Shown one piece after another: positions 16,543 to 26,271 of a stretch of 64,000 nt of DNA. The stretch covers positions 248,001-312,000 of the forward strand of contig NZ_QYRN01000005.1 in the NCBI RefSeq assembly GCF_003583935.1. The letters run 5' to 3'. This DNA is from Aureimonas flava. Its GTDB lineage: Bacteria > Pseudomonadota > Alphaproteobacteria > Rhizobiales > Rhizobiaceae. Position numbers and translations under genes: made by a program. The stretch's first letter is position 1. Every line of letters starts with the position of its first letter. A model generated the notes under the pieces. That model saw only the letters and a program-made list of their open reading frames with translations, ran no database searches and was not told where the DNA came from.

Positions 16543-17529
16543 ATGAGCGCAATGGAAGACAGCCTGCGGCGTGCCTTGCAGGGCGGCGACGCGAGCGATC
16601 CGGCCTTCCGGGAAAGCATCTACGCCGCTTCCGAACGCGCCCTGGAGCGGATGCTCGAGACGCGCGGCGCGGAGGAGGCGGAGGTCGCCGCCCAGCGCGC
16701 CAGGCTGGCCGAGACGATCGATCGCGTCGAGGCGGACTATGCCGACTGGCCCGCGGACGGCGCGCCCGCGCCGGAGGAGGCCGATCCGGGCCTTGCACCC
16801 GATACCCCGCAGGCCGGCGAATACGCCGCGCCGCTCGACGGCGAGCCGCGCGAGCCGCGCGCCTTCGAGCCCGTCGAGGCGGTGGAGGATCCGGCCGCCA
16901 GCACCTGGACGCCGGGCGGCGAGCGCCCGCCCGCCGCCGCGCCGGTGCGCGACGCGCGCTCGGCGCGCTCGGTCCTGATCGCGGCCGTGGTGTTCGCGCT
17001 GGTGCTGGCGCTTCTGGCCTACTTCGTCGGCGGCATGATCCGGGGATCGGCGCCCGCTTCCCCGACCGCGCAGAACGAGACCTCCGCCCTGGACTGGATC
17101 ACCGTGTTCGACGGCGACGACCTGGAGAGCCTTTCGACGCCCGAAGGCGGGCGGATCGAGGCGGCGCCCCGGTCGGGCGGGCGCGACGCGGTGCGCGTGT
17201 CGGGCCCGACGGCGGGCGAGGGCGAGGTGCTGATGGCCATCGGCCCCGGCGTGGTCGGCGAGATCGCCGGCTCCAACGTGCGCATCGAGGTGACGGCGGG
17301 ATCGCCGGACGGCACGGCGCGCGAGTTCTCCGTTCGCTGCCTGTTCGGCGGCACGAGCCTGTGCGAGCGCCAGCGCTTCTCCACCACGATGAGCGAAGAG
17401 GCCTTCATCTTCGACGTGCCGGTGCCGGCCGACGCGCGCTCGCCGGCCTCGATCGCCATCGAGCCGGGCGTCAACGGCACCACCAACGACGTCGACGTCT
17501 TCTCGCTGCGGCTTCGCCGGGTCGGCTGA
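16543..17529 (+). CDS. single-pass membrane protein of unknown function, upstream of phoR
   Basis: 328 residues. A helical N-terminal part (1-70) with a Glu/Arg-rich pattern is followed by a Pro/Glu-rich linker (71-140), one strong membrane helix (about 144-165, VLIAAVVFALVLALLAYFVGG) and a C-terminal domain of about 160 residues that seems beta-rich and has two cysteines (CLFGGTSLC). With a basic flank RDARSARS before the helix, the C-terminal part should be periplasmic. I do not recognise a family. It ends 23 bp before phoR on the same strand, so a link to phosphate sensing is possible but only by position. The in-frame ATG at 16543 has a CTGGAG site nearby. Confidence 0.8.
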   Translation: MSAMEDSLRRALQGGDASDPAFRESIYAASERALERMLETRGAEEAEVAAQRARLAETIDRVEADYADWPADGAPAPEEADPGLAPDTPQAGEYAAPLDGEPREPRAFEPVEAVEDPAASTWTPGGERPPAAAPVRDARSARSVLIAAVVFALVLALLAYFVGGMIRGSAPASPTAQNETSALDWITVFDGDDLESLSTPEGGRIEAAPRSGGRDAVRVSGPTAGEGEVLMAIGPGVVGEIAGSNVRIEVTAGSPDGTAREFSVRCLFGGTSLCERQRFSTTMSEEAFIFDVPVPADARSPASIAIEPGVNGTTNDVDVFSLRLRRVG

Positions 17530-17552
17530 GCGTCCAACATCCGGGGCAAGAC

Positions 17553-18830
17553 GTGAACGAGACGGGACGCTCCGGCGGGGAAACGGCGCGACGCTGGCTT
17601 CGCCGGGCGCCGGCGCTGATCTTCGCCGCCGGCCTCGCGCTGGTGGCCGCGACGGTGGCCGAGGCGCGATGGGCGGCCTTGGCCCCGCTGGCGGCCGGCG
17701 CGCTGGCGCATTTCCTGCTGCGCGGTGCCGACGGCACGCTGCCGCGCCGCGCCGCGTCCGGCCGCGCCCGGCAGACGCCGCTCTGGCCGGACGCCAGCGT
17801 CAAGAGTGTGGTGGAGGCGGTGCGCGAGCCCGCCGCCGTGGTGGATCGCTCGCTCGCCTTGCGGTTCGCCAACGCCGCCGCGATGCGCGCCTTCGGCCCC
17901 TTCGTGCTGGGCGACCCGATCGCCATGCGCTTCCGCTCGCCCGACCTTCTGGCGGCGCTGGAGCGCGCGGTGGAGAGCGACGAGCCCGACCAGGAGGAAC
18001 TTGCCGAGCGCCTGCCGGCCGACCGCTCCTGGGGTGTCGACATCCTGCCGCTCGGCCTGGCGGGCGAGGAGCGGCCGCCCTTCTTCCTGCTCCTGTTCCG
18101 CGACCACACGCAGGCCCGGCGGCTCGAGCGGATGCGCACCGACTTCGTCGCCAATGCCAGTCACGAGCTGCGCACCCCGCTCGCCTCCCTGTCGGGCTTC
18201 ATCGAGACACTGAAGGGGCCCGCCCGCGACGACGCGGCGGCGCATGCCCGGTTCCTCGACATCATGCAGGACCAGGCACGGCGCATGTCGCGCCTGATCG
18301 ACGACCTTCTGTCGCTGTCGCGGATCGAGACGCGCCGCCGGCTGCGTCCGAACGAGGCGGCCGACATCGCCGACGTCCTGCGCAGCGTGGCGGGCCAGCT
18401 CGGGCCGCAGGCCGCCGACAGCGGCCTCGCGGTGCGGCTGGTCGGTCTCGACGGGGAGGGCGTCCTCGTGAACGGCGACCGGGACGAGCTGATCCAGGTC
18501 TTCGCCAATCTCTTCGAGAACGCCTGCAAGTACGGCAGCGACGGCGGTCGGGTGGAGATCGGCCTCCGGCGCGACGGGGAGGGCGTGGAGGCCTATGTGC
18601 GCGACTTCGGCAAGGGGATCCGGGCCGAGCACGTGCCGCGCCTCACCGAACGCTTCTATCGGGTCGAGGAGGGGGCGACGGGCAAGCCAGGCACCGGTCT
18701 CGGCCTGTCGATCGTGCGCCATGTGCTGACCCGTCATCGGACTCGGCTGTCGATCGTCTCCGAGCCCGGAAAAGGCGCGACCTTCGCGGTCCGATTCGTC
18801 CGGTTTCTCGACGCGATCGAAAAAACGTAG
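17553..18830 (+). CDS. phoR: phosphate regulon sensor histidine kinase
   Basis: 425 residues. Two short N-terminal membrane helices (about 20-55) are followed by a PAS-like region (about 85-185), the HisKA motif NASHELRTP with phospho-acceptor His204, and an ATPase domain with NLFENACKYG, the G1 box DFGKGI, and GTGLGLSIV. PhoR phosphorylates PhoB when phosphate is limiting and is restrained by PstSCAB and PhoU. The gene begins with GTG at 17553. Its position before pstS, with phoB at the end of the same run of genes, supports the name. Confidence 0.92.
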   Translation: MNETGRSGGETARRWLRRAPALIFAAGLALVAATVAEARWAALAPLAAGALAHFLLRGADGTLPRRAASGRARQTPLWPDASVKSVVEAVREPAAVVDRSLALRFANAAAMRAFGPFVLGDPIAMRFRSPDLLAALERAVESDEPDQEELAERLPADRSWGVDILPLGLAGEERPPFFLLLFRDHTQARRLERMRTDFVANASHELRTPLASLSGFIETLKGPARDDAAAHARFLDIMQDQARRMSRLIDDLLSLSRIETRRRLRPNEAADIADVLRSVAGQLGPQAADSGLAVRLVGLDGEGVLVNGDRDELIQVFANLFENACKYGSDGGRVEIGLRRDGEGVEAYVRDFGKGIRAEHVPRLTERFYRVEEGATGKPGTGLGLSIVRHVLTRHRTRLSIVSEPGKGATFAVRFVRFLDAIEKT

Positions 18831-18848
18831 CGAACGTAATAGGTTAAA

Positions 18849-18881
18849 CTGTCACAATCTGTATAGGAAGCTGTCATATAG
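18849..18881 (+). promoter_or_regulatory. Pho-box-like PhoB binding repeats before pstS
   Basis: CTGTCAC (18849-18855), CTGTATA (18859-18865) and CTGTCAT (18871-18877) repeat at 10-12 bp spacing, matching the CTGTCAT unit of PhoB sites, about 100 bp before the pstS start. The third copy is followed by ATAG. This is the expected position for PhoB activation of pst. Confidence 0.75.
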
Positions 18882-18976
18882 GAGTTGCGCGAGGTGGTTA
18901 GACCATCCGCGAACCGGTGCCGCAGACCTGATCGTCGGGCGGTTCGCTTTTGAAACTCCATGACGGAGACAATCTC

Positions 18977-20023
18977 GTGTTGCACAAGACGCTTGCCGGC
19001 CTCGCGCTCGGCGCCGCCTTCGCCCTTTCCAGCCAGGCCTTCGCGCAGTCCGCCGAGCCCGTGCAGGCGGCCGGTTCCTCGACGGTTCTGCCCTACGCGC
19101 AGATCGTGGCCGAGAACTTCGGCGAGGTCTATCCCGACTTCCCGACCCCGGTGGTCGAGTCCGGCGGCACCTCGGGCGGCTTCCGCCAGTTCTGCCAGGG
19201 CGTCGGCCCCGCCACGGTCGACATCGCCAACGCCTCGCGCCCGATCTCGGCATCCGAGAAGAAGGCCTGCAAGGACGGCGGCGTCAACGAGATCCAGGAA
19301 GTGCGCTTCGGCTACGACGGCATCGTCTTCGCCTCGTCCGCCCAGGGCCCGAGCTTCGCCCTGACGCCGGAGGCCGTGTTCAACGCGCTGGCCGCCAAGG
19401 TCGTCAAGGACGGCAAGGTCGTGGACAACGCCAACACGGCCTGGAACGAGGCCGACGCCTCGCTGCCCGCCCAGCCGATCGCCGCCTTCATCCCGGCCGA
19501 GAACCACGGCACGCGCGAGGTCTTCGAGGAGAAGCTCCTGGTCGCCGGCTGCGAGGCCTCGGGCGCGCTGGAGGCCTACAAGGCGTCCGGCATGGACGAG
19601 AAGGCGGCCAAGGAGCAGTGCCACCAGGTCCGCAACGACGGCAAGGCGACCGACATCTCGGGCGACTACACTGAGACCCTGGCCCGCATCGCCGCCAACC
19701 CGCAGGGCATGGGCGTGTTCGGTCTCGCCTTCTACGAGCAAAACCAGGACAAGCTGAAGGTGGCGACCGTCTCCGGCGTCACGCCCTCGGTCGAGAGCGT
19801 CGCTTCGGGCGAGTATCCGGTCTCGCGTCCGCTGTTCTTCTACGTCAAGAAGGCGCACATCGGCGTGGTGCCGGGCCTGTCCGAGTTCGTGGACTTCTTC
19901 CTGTCCGAGCAGATGGTCGGCCCGGACGGCCCGCTCGCCCAGTACGGCCTGGTTCCCGCGCCGGAGGAGCAGCGCGAGGAGGCCCGCCAGAAGTTCACGG
20001 CCGGCACCGCGATCGAGGGCTGA
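18977..20023 (+). CDS. pstS: phosphate ABC transporter substrate-binding protein
   Basis: 348 residues with a Sec signal peptide ([21 protein letters not shown]) and the PstS phosphate-binding motifs [12 protein letters not shown] and [12 protein letters not shown]. It captures periplasmic phosphate for PstCAB. No in-frame ATG gives a signal peptide: GTG at 18977 has GGAG (18965-18968) eight bases upstream and is chosen; TTG 18980 is the alternative. It is the first gene after the Pho-box element, and a 10-bp-stem hairpin lies between it and pstC. Confidence 0.93.
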   Translation: MLHKTLAGLALGAAFALSSQAFAQSAEPVQAAGSSTVLPYAQIVAENFGEVYPDFPTPVVESGGTSGGFRQFCQGVGPATVDIANASRPISASEKKACKDGGVNEIQEVRFGYDGIVFASSAQGPSFALTPEAVFNALAAKVVKDGKVVDNANTAWNEADASLPAQPIAAFIPAENHGTREVFEEKLLVAGCEASGALEAYKASGMDEKAAKEQCHQVRNDGKATDISGDYTETLARIAANPQGMGVFGLAFYEQNQDKLKVATVSGVTPSVESVASGEYPVSRPLFFYVKKAHIGVVPGLSEFVDFFLSEQMVGPDGPLAQYGLVPAPEEQREEARQKFTAGTAIEG

Positions 20024-20072
20024 CCGCCCGCACGAGGCGCGCGGCCCCACTCGGGGCTGCGCCGTCGCCCAC

Positions 20073-20096
20073 GGCGGTCCGGTGTTCCGGACCGCC
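20073..20096 (+). other. intercistronic hairpin between pstS and pstC
   Basis: Perfect 10-bp stem GGCGGTCCGG / CCGGACCGCC with a TGTT loop in the 106-bp pstS-pstC gap. It lacks a clean T-run. Such hairpins after a binding-protein gene often stabilise the upstream mRNA segment or end part of the transcripts, giving more PstS than PstCAB. Confidence 0.6.
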
Positions 20097-20129
20097 TCGT
20101 TCGTTCATCCTGTCGGGAGACGAGGAACG

Positions 20130-21608
20130 GTGTCCATCCTAGCAATCGTTCTGATCGTGCTGACGCTCGGCGCCGCCGGTTTCGCGCTGGCGCGGCGACG
20201 AAGCGCGCAGCTCGCCGCCGGCTCGACCGACAAGCTCCACTCCCGCTCGATCTATCACGGCGTCTATGCCGCGATGGCGACGACGATCCCCGCGCTTCTC
20301 CTGATGGCGCTCTGGCTCGCCGTCTCGCCGGTGGTCGTCTCGAGCCTCGTCACGGCGCCCGTCGCCGCCGCCGGCGAGACCGACCTCGCGCCGACGCTAC
20401 GCGCCAGCCTGGTGCGCTCGATCGGCGAGGGCGTCCGCCTCCTGCCGGCGGAAGAGCGGCAGGGCCTCGACAGCATCGGCGTCGCCGAGCTGCGCCCGCT
20501 GCTCGCCCGGCGCGGCATTCCGGTGCCCAGCGAAGCGACGGACTCGATGGTCCGGCAGGCGCTGGAGCGCAACGGGCTGGAGGACACGAGCCGGCTGGCG
20601 ATGACCGTCGCGGTGATCGCGGTCTCGCTCGGCGGTCTGGTCCTCGCGCTTCGCCGAATCGCGGTGCGCCTGCGCGCCCGCAACAGCGTCGAGGCCGTGG
20701 TCAAGACGTTCCTGGTGCTCTGCTCCTCGATCGCCATCCTGACCACGATCGGCATCGTCTTCTCGATGCTGTTCGAATCGATCGACTTCTTCAGCCGCGT
20801 ACCGCCCGCCGACTTCTTCTTCGGCACCGTGTGGGAGCCGCGCTTCGCGGCGGCGGGGTCGTCCGCCACCGGCCAGTTCGGCCTGATCCCGCTGCTTCTC
20901 GGCACGCTCTACATCGCGTTCGTGGCCATGCTCTTCGCGGTGCCGGTCGGCCTGTTCGCCGCCATCTACATGGCCGAATACGCGTCCGACCGCCTCCGTT
21001 CGGTGGTCAAGCCGCTGCTCGAGGTGCTGGCCGGCATCCCGACCATCGTCTACGGCTTCTTCGCGCTGATCACCGTCGGCCCCTTCCTGCGGGACCTGTC
21101 GGGCGACATCCACGGGCTCTTGACCGGCAACTACGCGAGCTTCATCCAGGCGCAGTCGATCCTGACCGCCGGTCTGGTGATGGGCATCATGCTGATCCCC
21201 TTCGTGTCGTCGCTGTCGGACGACATCATCACCGCCGTTCCGCGCTCGCTGCGCGACGGCTCTCTGGGCCTCGGCGCGACCCCGTCGGAGACGGTGAAGA
21301 AGGTGGTTCTGCCGGCGGCGCTTCCGGGCATCGTCTCGGCGCTGCTGCTGACCGCCTCGCGGGCGATCGGCGAGACCATGATCGTGGTGCTCGCCGCCGG
21401 CATCGCGGCCAACATCACGGCCAACCCGTTCGAGGCGATGACCACGGTGACGATCAAGATCGTCTCGCAGCTCACCGGCGATCTCGACTTCACCTCGCCG
21501 CAGAGCCTCGTGGCCTTCGCGCTCGGCATCACCCTGTTCGCGATCACCCTGATCCTCAACGTCATCGCGCTGGCCATCGTGCGCAAGTATCGGGAGCAGT
21601 ACGACTGA
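20130..21608 (+). CDS. pstC: phosphate ABC transporter permease PstC
   Basis: 492 residues. An N-terminal extension with two membrane helices and a periplasmic loop (to about residue 190) is followed by the transport domain with about six helices and the [27 protein letters not shown] region. The long N-part is normal in this class. GTG 20130 is chosen because GAGG lies about five bases upstream; the frame could start at an earlier GTG (20082), but that lies inside the hairpin. Its stop overlaps the pstA start by one base. Confidence 0.92.
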   Translation: MSILAIVLIVLTLGAAGFALARRRSAQLAAGSTDKLHSRSIYHGVYAAMATTIPALLLMALWLAVSPVVVSSLVTAPVAAAGETDLAPTLRASLVRSIGEGVRLLPAEERQGLDSIGVAELRPLLARRGIPVPSEATDSMVRQALERNGLEDTSRLAMTVAVIAVSLGGLVLALRRIAVRLRARNSVEAVVKTFLVLCSSIAILTTIGIVFSMLFESIDFFSRVPPADFFFGTVWEPRFAAAGSSATGQFGLIPLLLGTLYIAFVAMLFAVPVGLFAAIYMAEYASDRLRSVVKPLLEVLAGIPTIVYGFFALITVGPFLRDLSGDIHGLLTGNYASFIQAQSILTAGLVMGIMLIPFVSSLSDDIITAVPRSLRDGSLGLGATPSETVKKVVLPAALPGIVSALLLTASRAIGETMIVVLAAGIAANITANPFEAMTTVTIKIVSQLTGDLDFTSPQSLVAFALGITLFAITLILNVIALAIVRKYREQYD

Positions 21609-22936
21609 TGAGCGACGCGACCTTTCCTGCCGGCGGCCGCGCGGTCGCCGACGCCAAGGCGCCGCCGCGCCGCGACATCGGCCTGAAGCGGCGCTACGCC
21701 TCCGAGCGCCGGTTCAAGGCCTACGGCATCGCGGCCATCGCGGTCGGCATGATCTTCCTCGCCACGCTTCTGTGGACGGTGGTCAGCCAGGGCTACACCG
21801 CGTTCTGGCAGACCCAGATCCGCCTGCCGATCACCTTCTCCCAGAGCGTGATCGACCCGAAGAACACGGGCGGCAAGGACCTCCAGGCGCTGCGCCTCGC
21901 CAACTATCCGAAGCTGGTGCAGGACGCGCTGGTCCAGCGGCTCGGCATCGACCCCAAGAACCGCGCCGACGTCACGGCCGCCACGCAGCTCGTCTCGCAA
22001 GGGGTGCGCACCCAGCTCGGCGGCATGGTGATGGAGGACCTGTCGGTGATCGGCACCACGCAGGACGTCTGGCTCTACGCCAACTCCACCGTGGATTCGG
22101 CGGTGAAGGGGCAGTTCGACCTGTCGATCCCCGAGGAGCGTCGTCCGATCAAGGACAAGCAGCTCGAATGGATCAGGACGCTGGAGCAGGCCGGCGACAT
22201 GGAGCAGCGCTTCAACACCGGCCTCTTCACCTTCGGCGCCTCCTCGCGCGCCGAGACGGCGGGCGTCGGCGTGGCGATCATCGGCTCGCTCTACATGATG
22301 GCGATCGTGCTCGCGCTGGCCCTGCCGATCGGCGTCGCCGCCTCGATCTACCTCGAGGAGTTCGCGCCCAAGAACCGCTTCACCGACTTCATCGAGGTCA
22401 ACATCAACAACCTGGCGGCCGTGCCCTCCATCGTCTACGGCCTCCTGGGTCTTGCGATCTTCGTCAACTACATGGGCCTGCCCCGCTCGGCCTCGCTGGT
22501 CGGCGGCCTGGTGCTGACGCTGATGACGCTGCCCACCATCATCATCGCGACGCGCGCGGCCCTGAAGGCGGTTCCGCCCTCGATCCGCGCCGCGGCGCTC
22601 GGTCTGGGCGCCTCGCGCATGCAGATGGTGTTCCACCACGTCCTGCCGCTCGCCATGCCCGGCATCCTGACCGGCACGATCATCGGCCTCGCCCATGCGC
22701 TGGGCGAGACGGCGCCGCTGCTCCTGATCGGCATGGTGGCCTTCGTCGCCAACTATCCGACGACGCCGATGGACCCCTCCACCGCGCTGCCCGTTCAGAT
22801 CTACATGTGGGCCAACGAGGCGGAGCGCGCCTTCGTGGAGCGCACTTCGGGCGCCATCATCGTGCTCCTCCTCTTCCTGGCCGTGATGAACATCACGGCG
22901 ATCATTCTTCGCCGCCGCTTCGAGCGGCGCTGGTAA
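21608..22936 (+). CDS. pstA: phosphate ABC transporter permease PstA
   Basis: 442 residues, long for PstA because of an N-terminal DUF3333-type part: one helix (about 38-60) and a large periplasmic segment (about 60-210). The permease domain follows with [29 protein letters not shown] and LGLGASRMQ, the ATPase-coupling loop. It makes the channel with PstC. The stop of pstC and its start share TGATG, so translation is coupled; pstB begins 11 bp after its end. Confidence 0.92.
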   Translation: MSDATFPAGGRAVADAKAPPRRDIGLKRRYASERRFKAYGIAAIAVGMIFLATLLWTVVSQGYTAFWQTQIRLPITFSQSVIDPKNTGGKDLQALRLANYPKLVQDALVQRLGIDPKNRADVTAATQLVSQGVRTQLGGMVMEDLSVIGTTQDVWLYANSTVDSAVKGQFDLSIPEERRPIKDKQLEWIRTLEQAGDMEQRFNTGLFTFGASSRAETAGVGVAIIGSLYMMAIVLALALPIGVAASIYLEEFAPKNRFTDFIEVNINNLAAVPSIVYGLLGLAIFVNYMGLPRSASLVGGLVLTLMTLPTIIIATRAALKAVPPSIRAAALGLGASRMQMVFHHVLPLAMPGILTGTIIGLAHALGETAPLLLIGMVAFVANYPTTPMDPSTALPVQIYMWANEAERAFVERTSGAIIVLLLFLAVMNITAIILRRRFERRW

Positions 22937-22947
22937 AGGCGACATCC

Positions 22948-23760
22948 ATGATGGAACAGCTTCCGATCAAGGCCGCCGTCCCGGCCGCGGCCGCCATGGC
23001 CCCGGCGGCCAAGATACGCGGCAAGGACGTATCGGTCTTCTACGGCTCCAAGCAGGCGCTCTTCGCCGTCGACCTCGACGTCTACGAGCAGCAGGTCACC
23101 GCGCTGATCGGCCCGTCGGGCTGCGGCAAGTCCACCTTCCTGCGCACGCTGAACCGCATGAACGACACGGTGGACGGCGCCCGCATCGAGGGAAAGGTCA
23201 CCCTCGACGGCGAGGACATCTACCACTCGGGCATCGACGTGGTGGAACTGCGGGCCCGGGTCGGCATGGTGTTCCAGAAGCCGAACCCGTTTCCCAAGTC
23301 GATCTTCGACAACATCGCCTACGGACCCAAGATCCATGGCCTCGCGCGCTCCAAGGCGGATCTCGAGGAGGTCGTCGTGACCTCGCTGCGCAAGGCGGGC
23401 CTGTTCGAGGAGGTGAAGGACCGGCTGCACGATCCCGGGACCGGCCTCTCGGGCGGCCAGCAGCAGCGCCTGTGCATCGCGCGCGCGATCGCGGTCAGCC
23501 CCGAGGTCATCCTGATGGACGAGCCCTGCTCGGCGCTCGACCCGATCGCCACCGCGACGGTCGAGGAGCTGATCGACGAGCTGCGCCAGAACTACACGAT
23601 CGTGATCGTGACGCACTCGATGCAGCAGGCGGCGCGCGTCTCGCAGCGCACGGCCATGTTCCACCTGGGCAAGATCGTCGAGGTCGGACCGACCGAGAAG
23701 ATGTTCCAGAACCCGGACGACAAGCGGACCCAGGACTACATCACCGGCCGCTTCGGCTGA
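22948..23760 (+). CDS. pstB: phosphate ABC transporter ATP-binding protein PstB
   Basis: 270 residues with Walker A GPSGCGKS (55-62), the QKPNPFP PstB signature region (110-116), LSGGQQQR (167-174) and Walker [13 protein letters not shown] (187-198). It powers phosphate import and takes part in signalling to PhoR through PhoU. Two adjacent ATG codons occur at the start; 22948 is used. phoU starts 51 bp later. Confidence 0.96.
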   Translation: MMEQLPIKAAVPAAAAMAPAAKIRGKDVSVFYGSKQALFAVDLDVYEQQVTALIGPSGCGKSTFLRTLNRMNDTVDGARIEGKVTLDGEDIYHSGIDVVELRARVGMVFQKPNPFPKSIFDNIAYGPKIHGLARSKADLEEVVVTSLRKAGLFEEVKDRLHDPGTGLSGGQQQRLCIARAIAVSPEVILMDEPCSALDPIATATVEELIDELRQNYTIVIVTHSMQQAARVSQRTAMFHLGKIVEVGPTEKMFQNPDDKRTQDYITGRFG

Positions 23761-23811
23761 CCGGAGCGACGCAACCGGGCACCGCCCGCATCCATGAGGG
23801 AGCCGAGCGCC

Positions 23812-24534
23812 ATGGTACAACACATCGTCACGTCCTACGACGAAGAGCTCAAGTTCATCCTGCGTCGCATCTCCGAGATGGGCGGTCAGGCCGAGCGCAT
23901 GGTGGAACAGGCCGTCTCGGCGCTGATCCGCTCCGACGCCGGCCTCGCCCAGTCGGTGGTGGCGGACGACGTGCTTCTCGACGCCGCGCAGCGCGAGATC
24001 GACGAGCATGCGATCATGACCATCGGCAAGCGGCAGCCGATGGCCCACGACCTGCGCGAGATCGTCGGAGCCATCCGCATCTCCAACGACCTGGAGCGCA
24101 TCGGGGATCTGGGCAAGAACATCGCCAAGCGGGTTCTGGCGGTGCACGACCACGCCCAGCCGGTGCAGCTCGTGCGCGGCATCGAGCACATGTCGGAGCT
24201 CGCCCTCGGCCAGCTCAAGGAGGTGCTCGACGCCTACGCCACGCGCGACCACCTGCGCGCGGAGGCGATCCGGCGCGGCGACCAGGAGATCGACGCCCTC
24301 TACACCTCGATCTTCCGCGAGCTCCTGACCTACATGATGGAGGATCCGCGCAACATCACCGCCTGCACGCATCTCCTGTTCTCCGCCAAGAACATCGAGC
24401 GCATCGGCGACCACGCCACCAACATCGCCGAGACGATCTTCTACGTGAAGACCGGCAGCCAGATGGAGATCGAGCGGCCCAAGGGCGACTCGACGCCGAC
24501 CCTGGTGGCGCCGGTCGGCGCGCGAGGCGCCTGA
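23812..24534 (+). CDS. phoU: phosphate signalling complex protein PhoU
   Basis: 240 residues, two PhoU three-helix bundles in tandem. Metal-binding-type motifs ISNDLERIGDLGKNI and AKNIERIGDHATNIAE mark each half. PhoU links the PstB transporter to PhoR and represses the regulon when phosphate is plentiful. ATG 23812 (MVQHIVTSYDEEL) is chosen over 23794 because GGGAG lies nine bases before it. phoB starts 2 bp after the stop. Confidence 0.95.
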   Translation: MVQHIVTSYDEELKFILRRISEMGGQAERMVEQAVSALIRSDAGLAQSVVADDVLLDAAQREIDEHAIMTIGKRQPMAHDLREIVGAIRISNDLERIGDLGKNIAKRVLAVHDHAQPVQLVRGIEHMSELALGQLKEVLDAYATRDHLRAEAIRRGDQEIDALYTSIFRELLTYMMEDPRNITACTHLLFSAKNIERIGDHATNIAETIFYVKTGSQMEIERPKGDSTPTLVAPVGARGA

Positions 24535-24536
24535 CC

Positions 24537-25268
24537 ATGGCGCCCCGCATCACGGTGGTGGAGGACGAGGAGGCGCTCTCGATCCTCCTGCGCTACAATC
24601 TGGAAGCCGAGGGCTACGCCGTCGACACCATCGCGCGCGGCGACGAGGCCGACCTCCGGCTCAAGGAGCAGGTGCCGGACCTCCTGCTGCTGGACTGGAT
24701 GCTGCCCGGCCTGTCCGGCGTCGAGCTGTGCCGGCGGCTGCGCGCGCGGCCCGAGACCGAGCGTCTGCCGATCATCATGCTGACGGCGCGGGGCGAGGAA
24801 TCGGAGCGGGTGCGCGGCCTGTCGACGGGCGCCGACGACTACGTGGTCAAGCCGTTCTCGACGCCCGAGCTGATGGCGCGCGTGCGCGCCATGCTGCGCC
24901 GGGTGAAGCCGGAGCGGATTTCCAGCCAGCTCGTGGCGGGCGACATCGACCTCGACCGCGAGACGCATCGTGTCCGACGCGCGGGACGCGAGCTGAAGCT
25001 CGGACCGACCGAGTTCAAGCTCCTGGAGTTCCTGATGCAGTCGCCCGGCCGCGTGTTCTCGCGCGAGCAGCTTCTGGACGGCGTCTGGGGACGGGACATC
25101 TACGTCGACGAGCGCACCGTGGACGTCCATGTCGGGCGGCTGCGCAAGGCCGTCAACCGGGGGCGCCAGCGCGATCCGATCCGCACCGTGCGCGGCGCGG
25201 GCTACGCGCTGGACGAGACCTTCACCGCCGCGCCCGCGCGTGCCGGGGTCCGCACCGAGACCGTCTGA
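24537..25268 (+). CDS. phoB: phosphate regulon response regulator PhoB
   Basis: 243 residues. The receiver domain has Asp10-Glu11, phospho-acceptor Asp53, Thr83 and Lys105 (VVKPF). The winged-helix DNA-binding domain has GPTEFKLLEFLM, VDVHVGRLRKAV and RTVRGAGY. It would be phosphorylated by PhoR and bind the Pho-box-like repeats before pstS, activating its own operon. The C-terminal tail beyond ALDE is about 20 residues and Ala-rich. The gene closes the pst operon, and the next gene converges on it 24 bp away. Confidence 0.95.
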   Translation: MAPRITVVEDEEALSILLRYNLEAEGYAVDTIARGDEADLRLKEQVPDLLLLDWMLPGLSGVELCRRLRARPETERLPIIMLTARGEESERVRGLSTGADDYVVKPFSTPELMARVRAMLRRVKPERISSQLVAGDIDLDRETHRVRRAGRELKLGPTEFKLLEFLMQSPGRVFSREQLLDGVWGRDIYVDERTVDVHVGRLRKAVNRGRQRDPIRTVRGAGYALDETFTAAPARAGVRTETV

Positions 25269-25292
25269 CGGCCGCGGTGCCGGCGCGCGGCC

Positions 25293-25541
25293 TCAGGCCG
25301 CGTCGCCCTTCAGGAAGGGCTCCACGGTGCCCTTCAGCTTGAGCAGGATCGGCTTGCCCTTCCGGTCGCGCGCCGTGCCGGCGGCGACCCTGATCCAGCC
25401 CTCGCTCACGCAATACTCCTCGACATTGGTCTTCTCGGCACCGTTGAAGCGGATACCGATGCCCTGCGACAGGAGCGCCTCGTCGTGGAACGGGCTGTCG
25501 GGGTCGATGGCGAGGCGGTCGGGGAGGGGGCTCTGGCTCAT
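25293..25541 (-). CDS. DUF3297 family protein
   Basis: 82 residues, starting MSQSPLPDRLAIDPDSPFHD and containing FNGAEKTNVEEYCVSEGWIRV and KGKPILLKLKGTVEPF. This is the pattern of the DUF3297 family of small cytosolic proteins, function unknown. The ATG at 25541 begins the conserved sequence; the open frame upstream is Arg-rich and unlike the family. It is convergent with phoB and separated from gcrA by a terminator hairpin. Confidence 0.85.
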   Translation of the reverse strand: MSQSPLPDRLAIDPDSPFHDEALLSQGIGIRFNGAEKTNVEEYCVSEGWIRVAAGTARDRKGKPILLKLKGTVEPFLKGDAA

Positions 25542-25618
25542 GCGCGCCCCATAGCGCAACGAACCGCCGCGCGCCAGCCTTCGGCTGTCGGTGCCGTTCG
25601 CTCGGACCGCCAACGGAA

Positions 25619-25646
25619 AAGGCCCCGGCGGGATCGCCGGGGCCTT
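25619..25646. terminator. bidirectional hairpin after gcrA
   Basis: A 12-bp stem AAGGCCCCGGCG / CGCCGGGGCCTT with a 4-nt loop, 22 bp after the gcrA stop (minus strand). A-run before and T-run after the stem allow termination of the minus-strand gcrA transcript. Confidence 0.8.
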
Positions 25647-25668
25647 CCTTGTCGGATGAGCGTCGTCG

Positions 25669-26271
25669 TCAGCGGACGCGGCGGCGCTCGGAAACCGGCT
25701 GGAACGCGATGCGCGCGTGGTACTGGCAGTAGGGCGAGGCGTCCGGCGCGTGGTTGCCGCAGAAGCGGAACTCGTCCGACAGCGGATCGCCGAGCGGCCA
25801 CTTGCAGGTGCGGTCGGAAAGCTGGACCAGCGTCAGGTTGCGCGAGATCGGCACCACTTCGCCGGGCCCGTGCTGCACCTCGACACGGCCGACGACCTCC
25901 TCCTCCTCGACCTCCGGCTCGATCTCGAGCTTCAGGGCGGTGGCGCCGAGCGTCGCCGGGCGGGCCGGCCGCACGGGCACGGTGGCGGCCGGGGCGATCG
26001 CCGCGACGGCCGGCGTGGCGACGGGCACGATGCGCGGCGCGGGCACCTCCTCGGGTGCCGTCTCCACCAGCACGGGGCGGATCACGCGGGGCGCCACGGC
26101 CGCTTCCATCGGCGTGGAGGCCTTGAGGCGGCTGTCGAGCTTCAACCGGTGCACCTTGCCGATCACCGCGTTGCGCGTCACACCGCCGAGCTGGGCGGCG
26201 ATCTGGCTGGCGCTCAGCCCCTCGCCCCAGAGCTGCTTCAGAAGATCGATCCGCTCGTCGGTCCAACTCAT
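25669..26271 (-). CDS. gcrA: GcrA cell-cycle regulator
   Basis: 200 residues. The N-terminal helix-turn-helix (MSWTDERIDLLKQLW...GGVTRNAVIGKVHRL, residues 1-45) recognises GANTC sites methylated by CcrM. A Pro/Ala/Glu-rich linker (50-140) follows, then the C-terminal RNA polymerase sigma-70-interacting part with TCKWPLGDP, FCGNHAP and YCQYHARIAF. GcrA controls S-phase gene expression in Caulobacter and related bacteria. A GACTC site (26277-26281) lies only six bases before its start codon. Confidence 0.95.
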   Translation of the reverse strand: MSWTDERIDLLKQLWGEGLSASQIAAQLGGVTRNAVIGKVHRLKLDSRLKASTPMEAAVAPRVIRPVLVETAPEEVPAPRIVPVATPAVAAIAPAATVPVRPARPATLGATALKLEIEPEVEEEEVVGRVEVQHGPGEVVPISRNLTLVQLSDRTCKWPLGDPLSDEFRFCGNHAPDASPYCQYHARIAFQPVSERRRVR

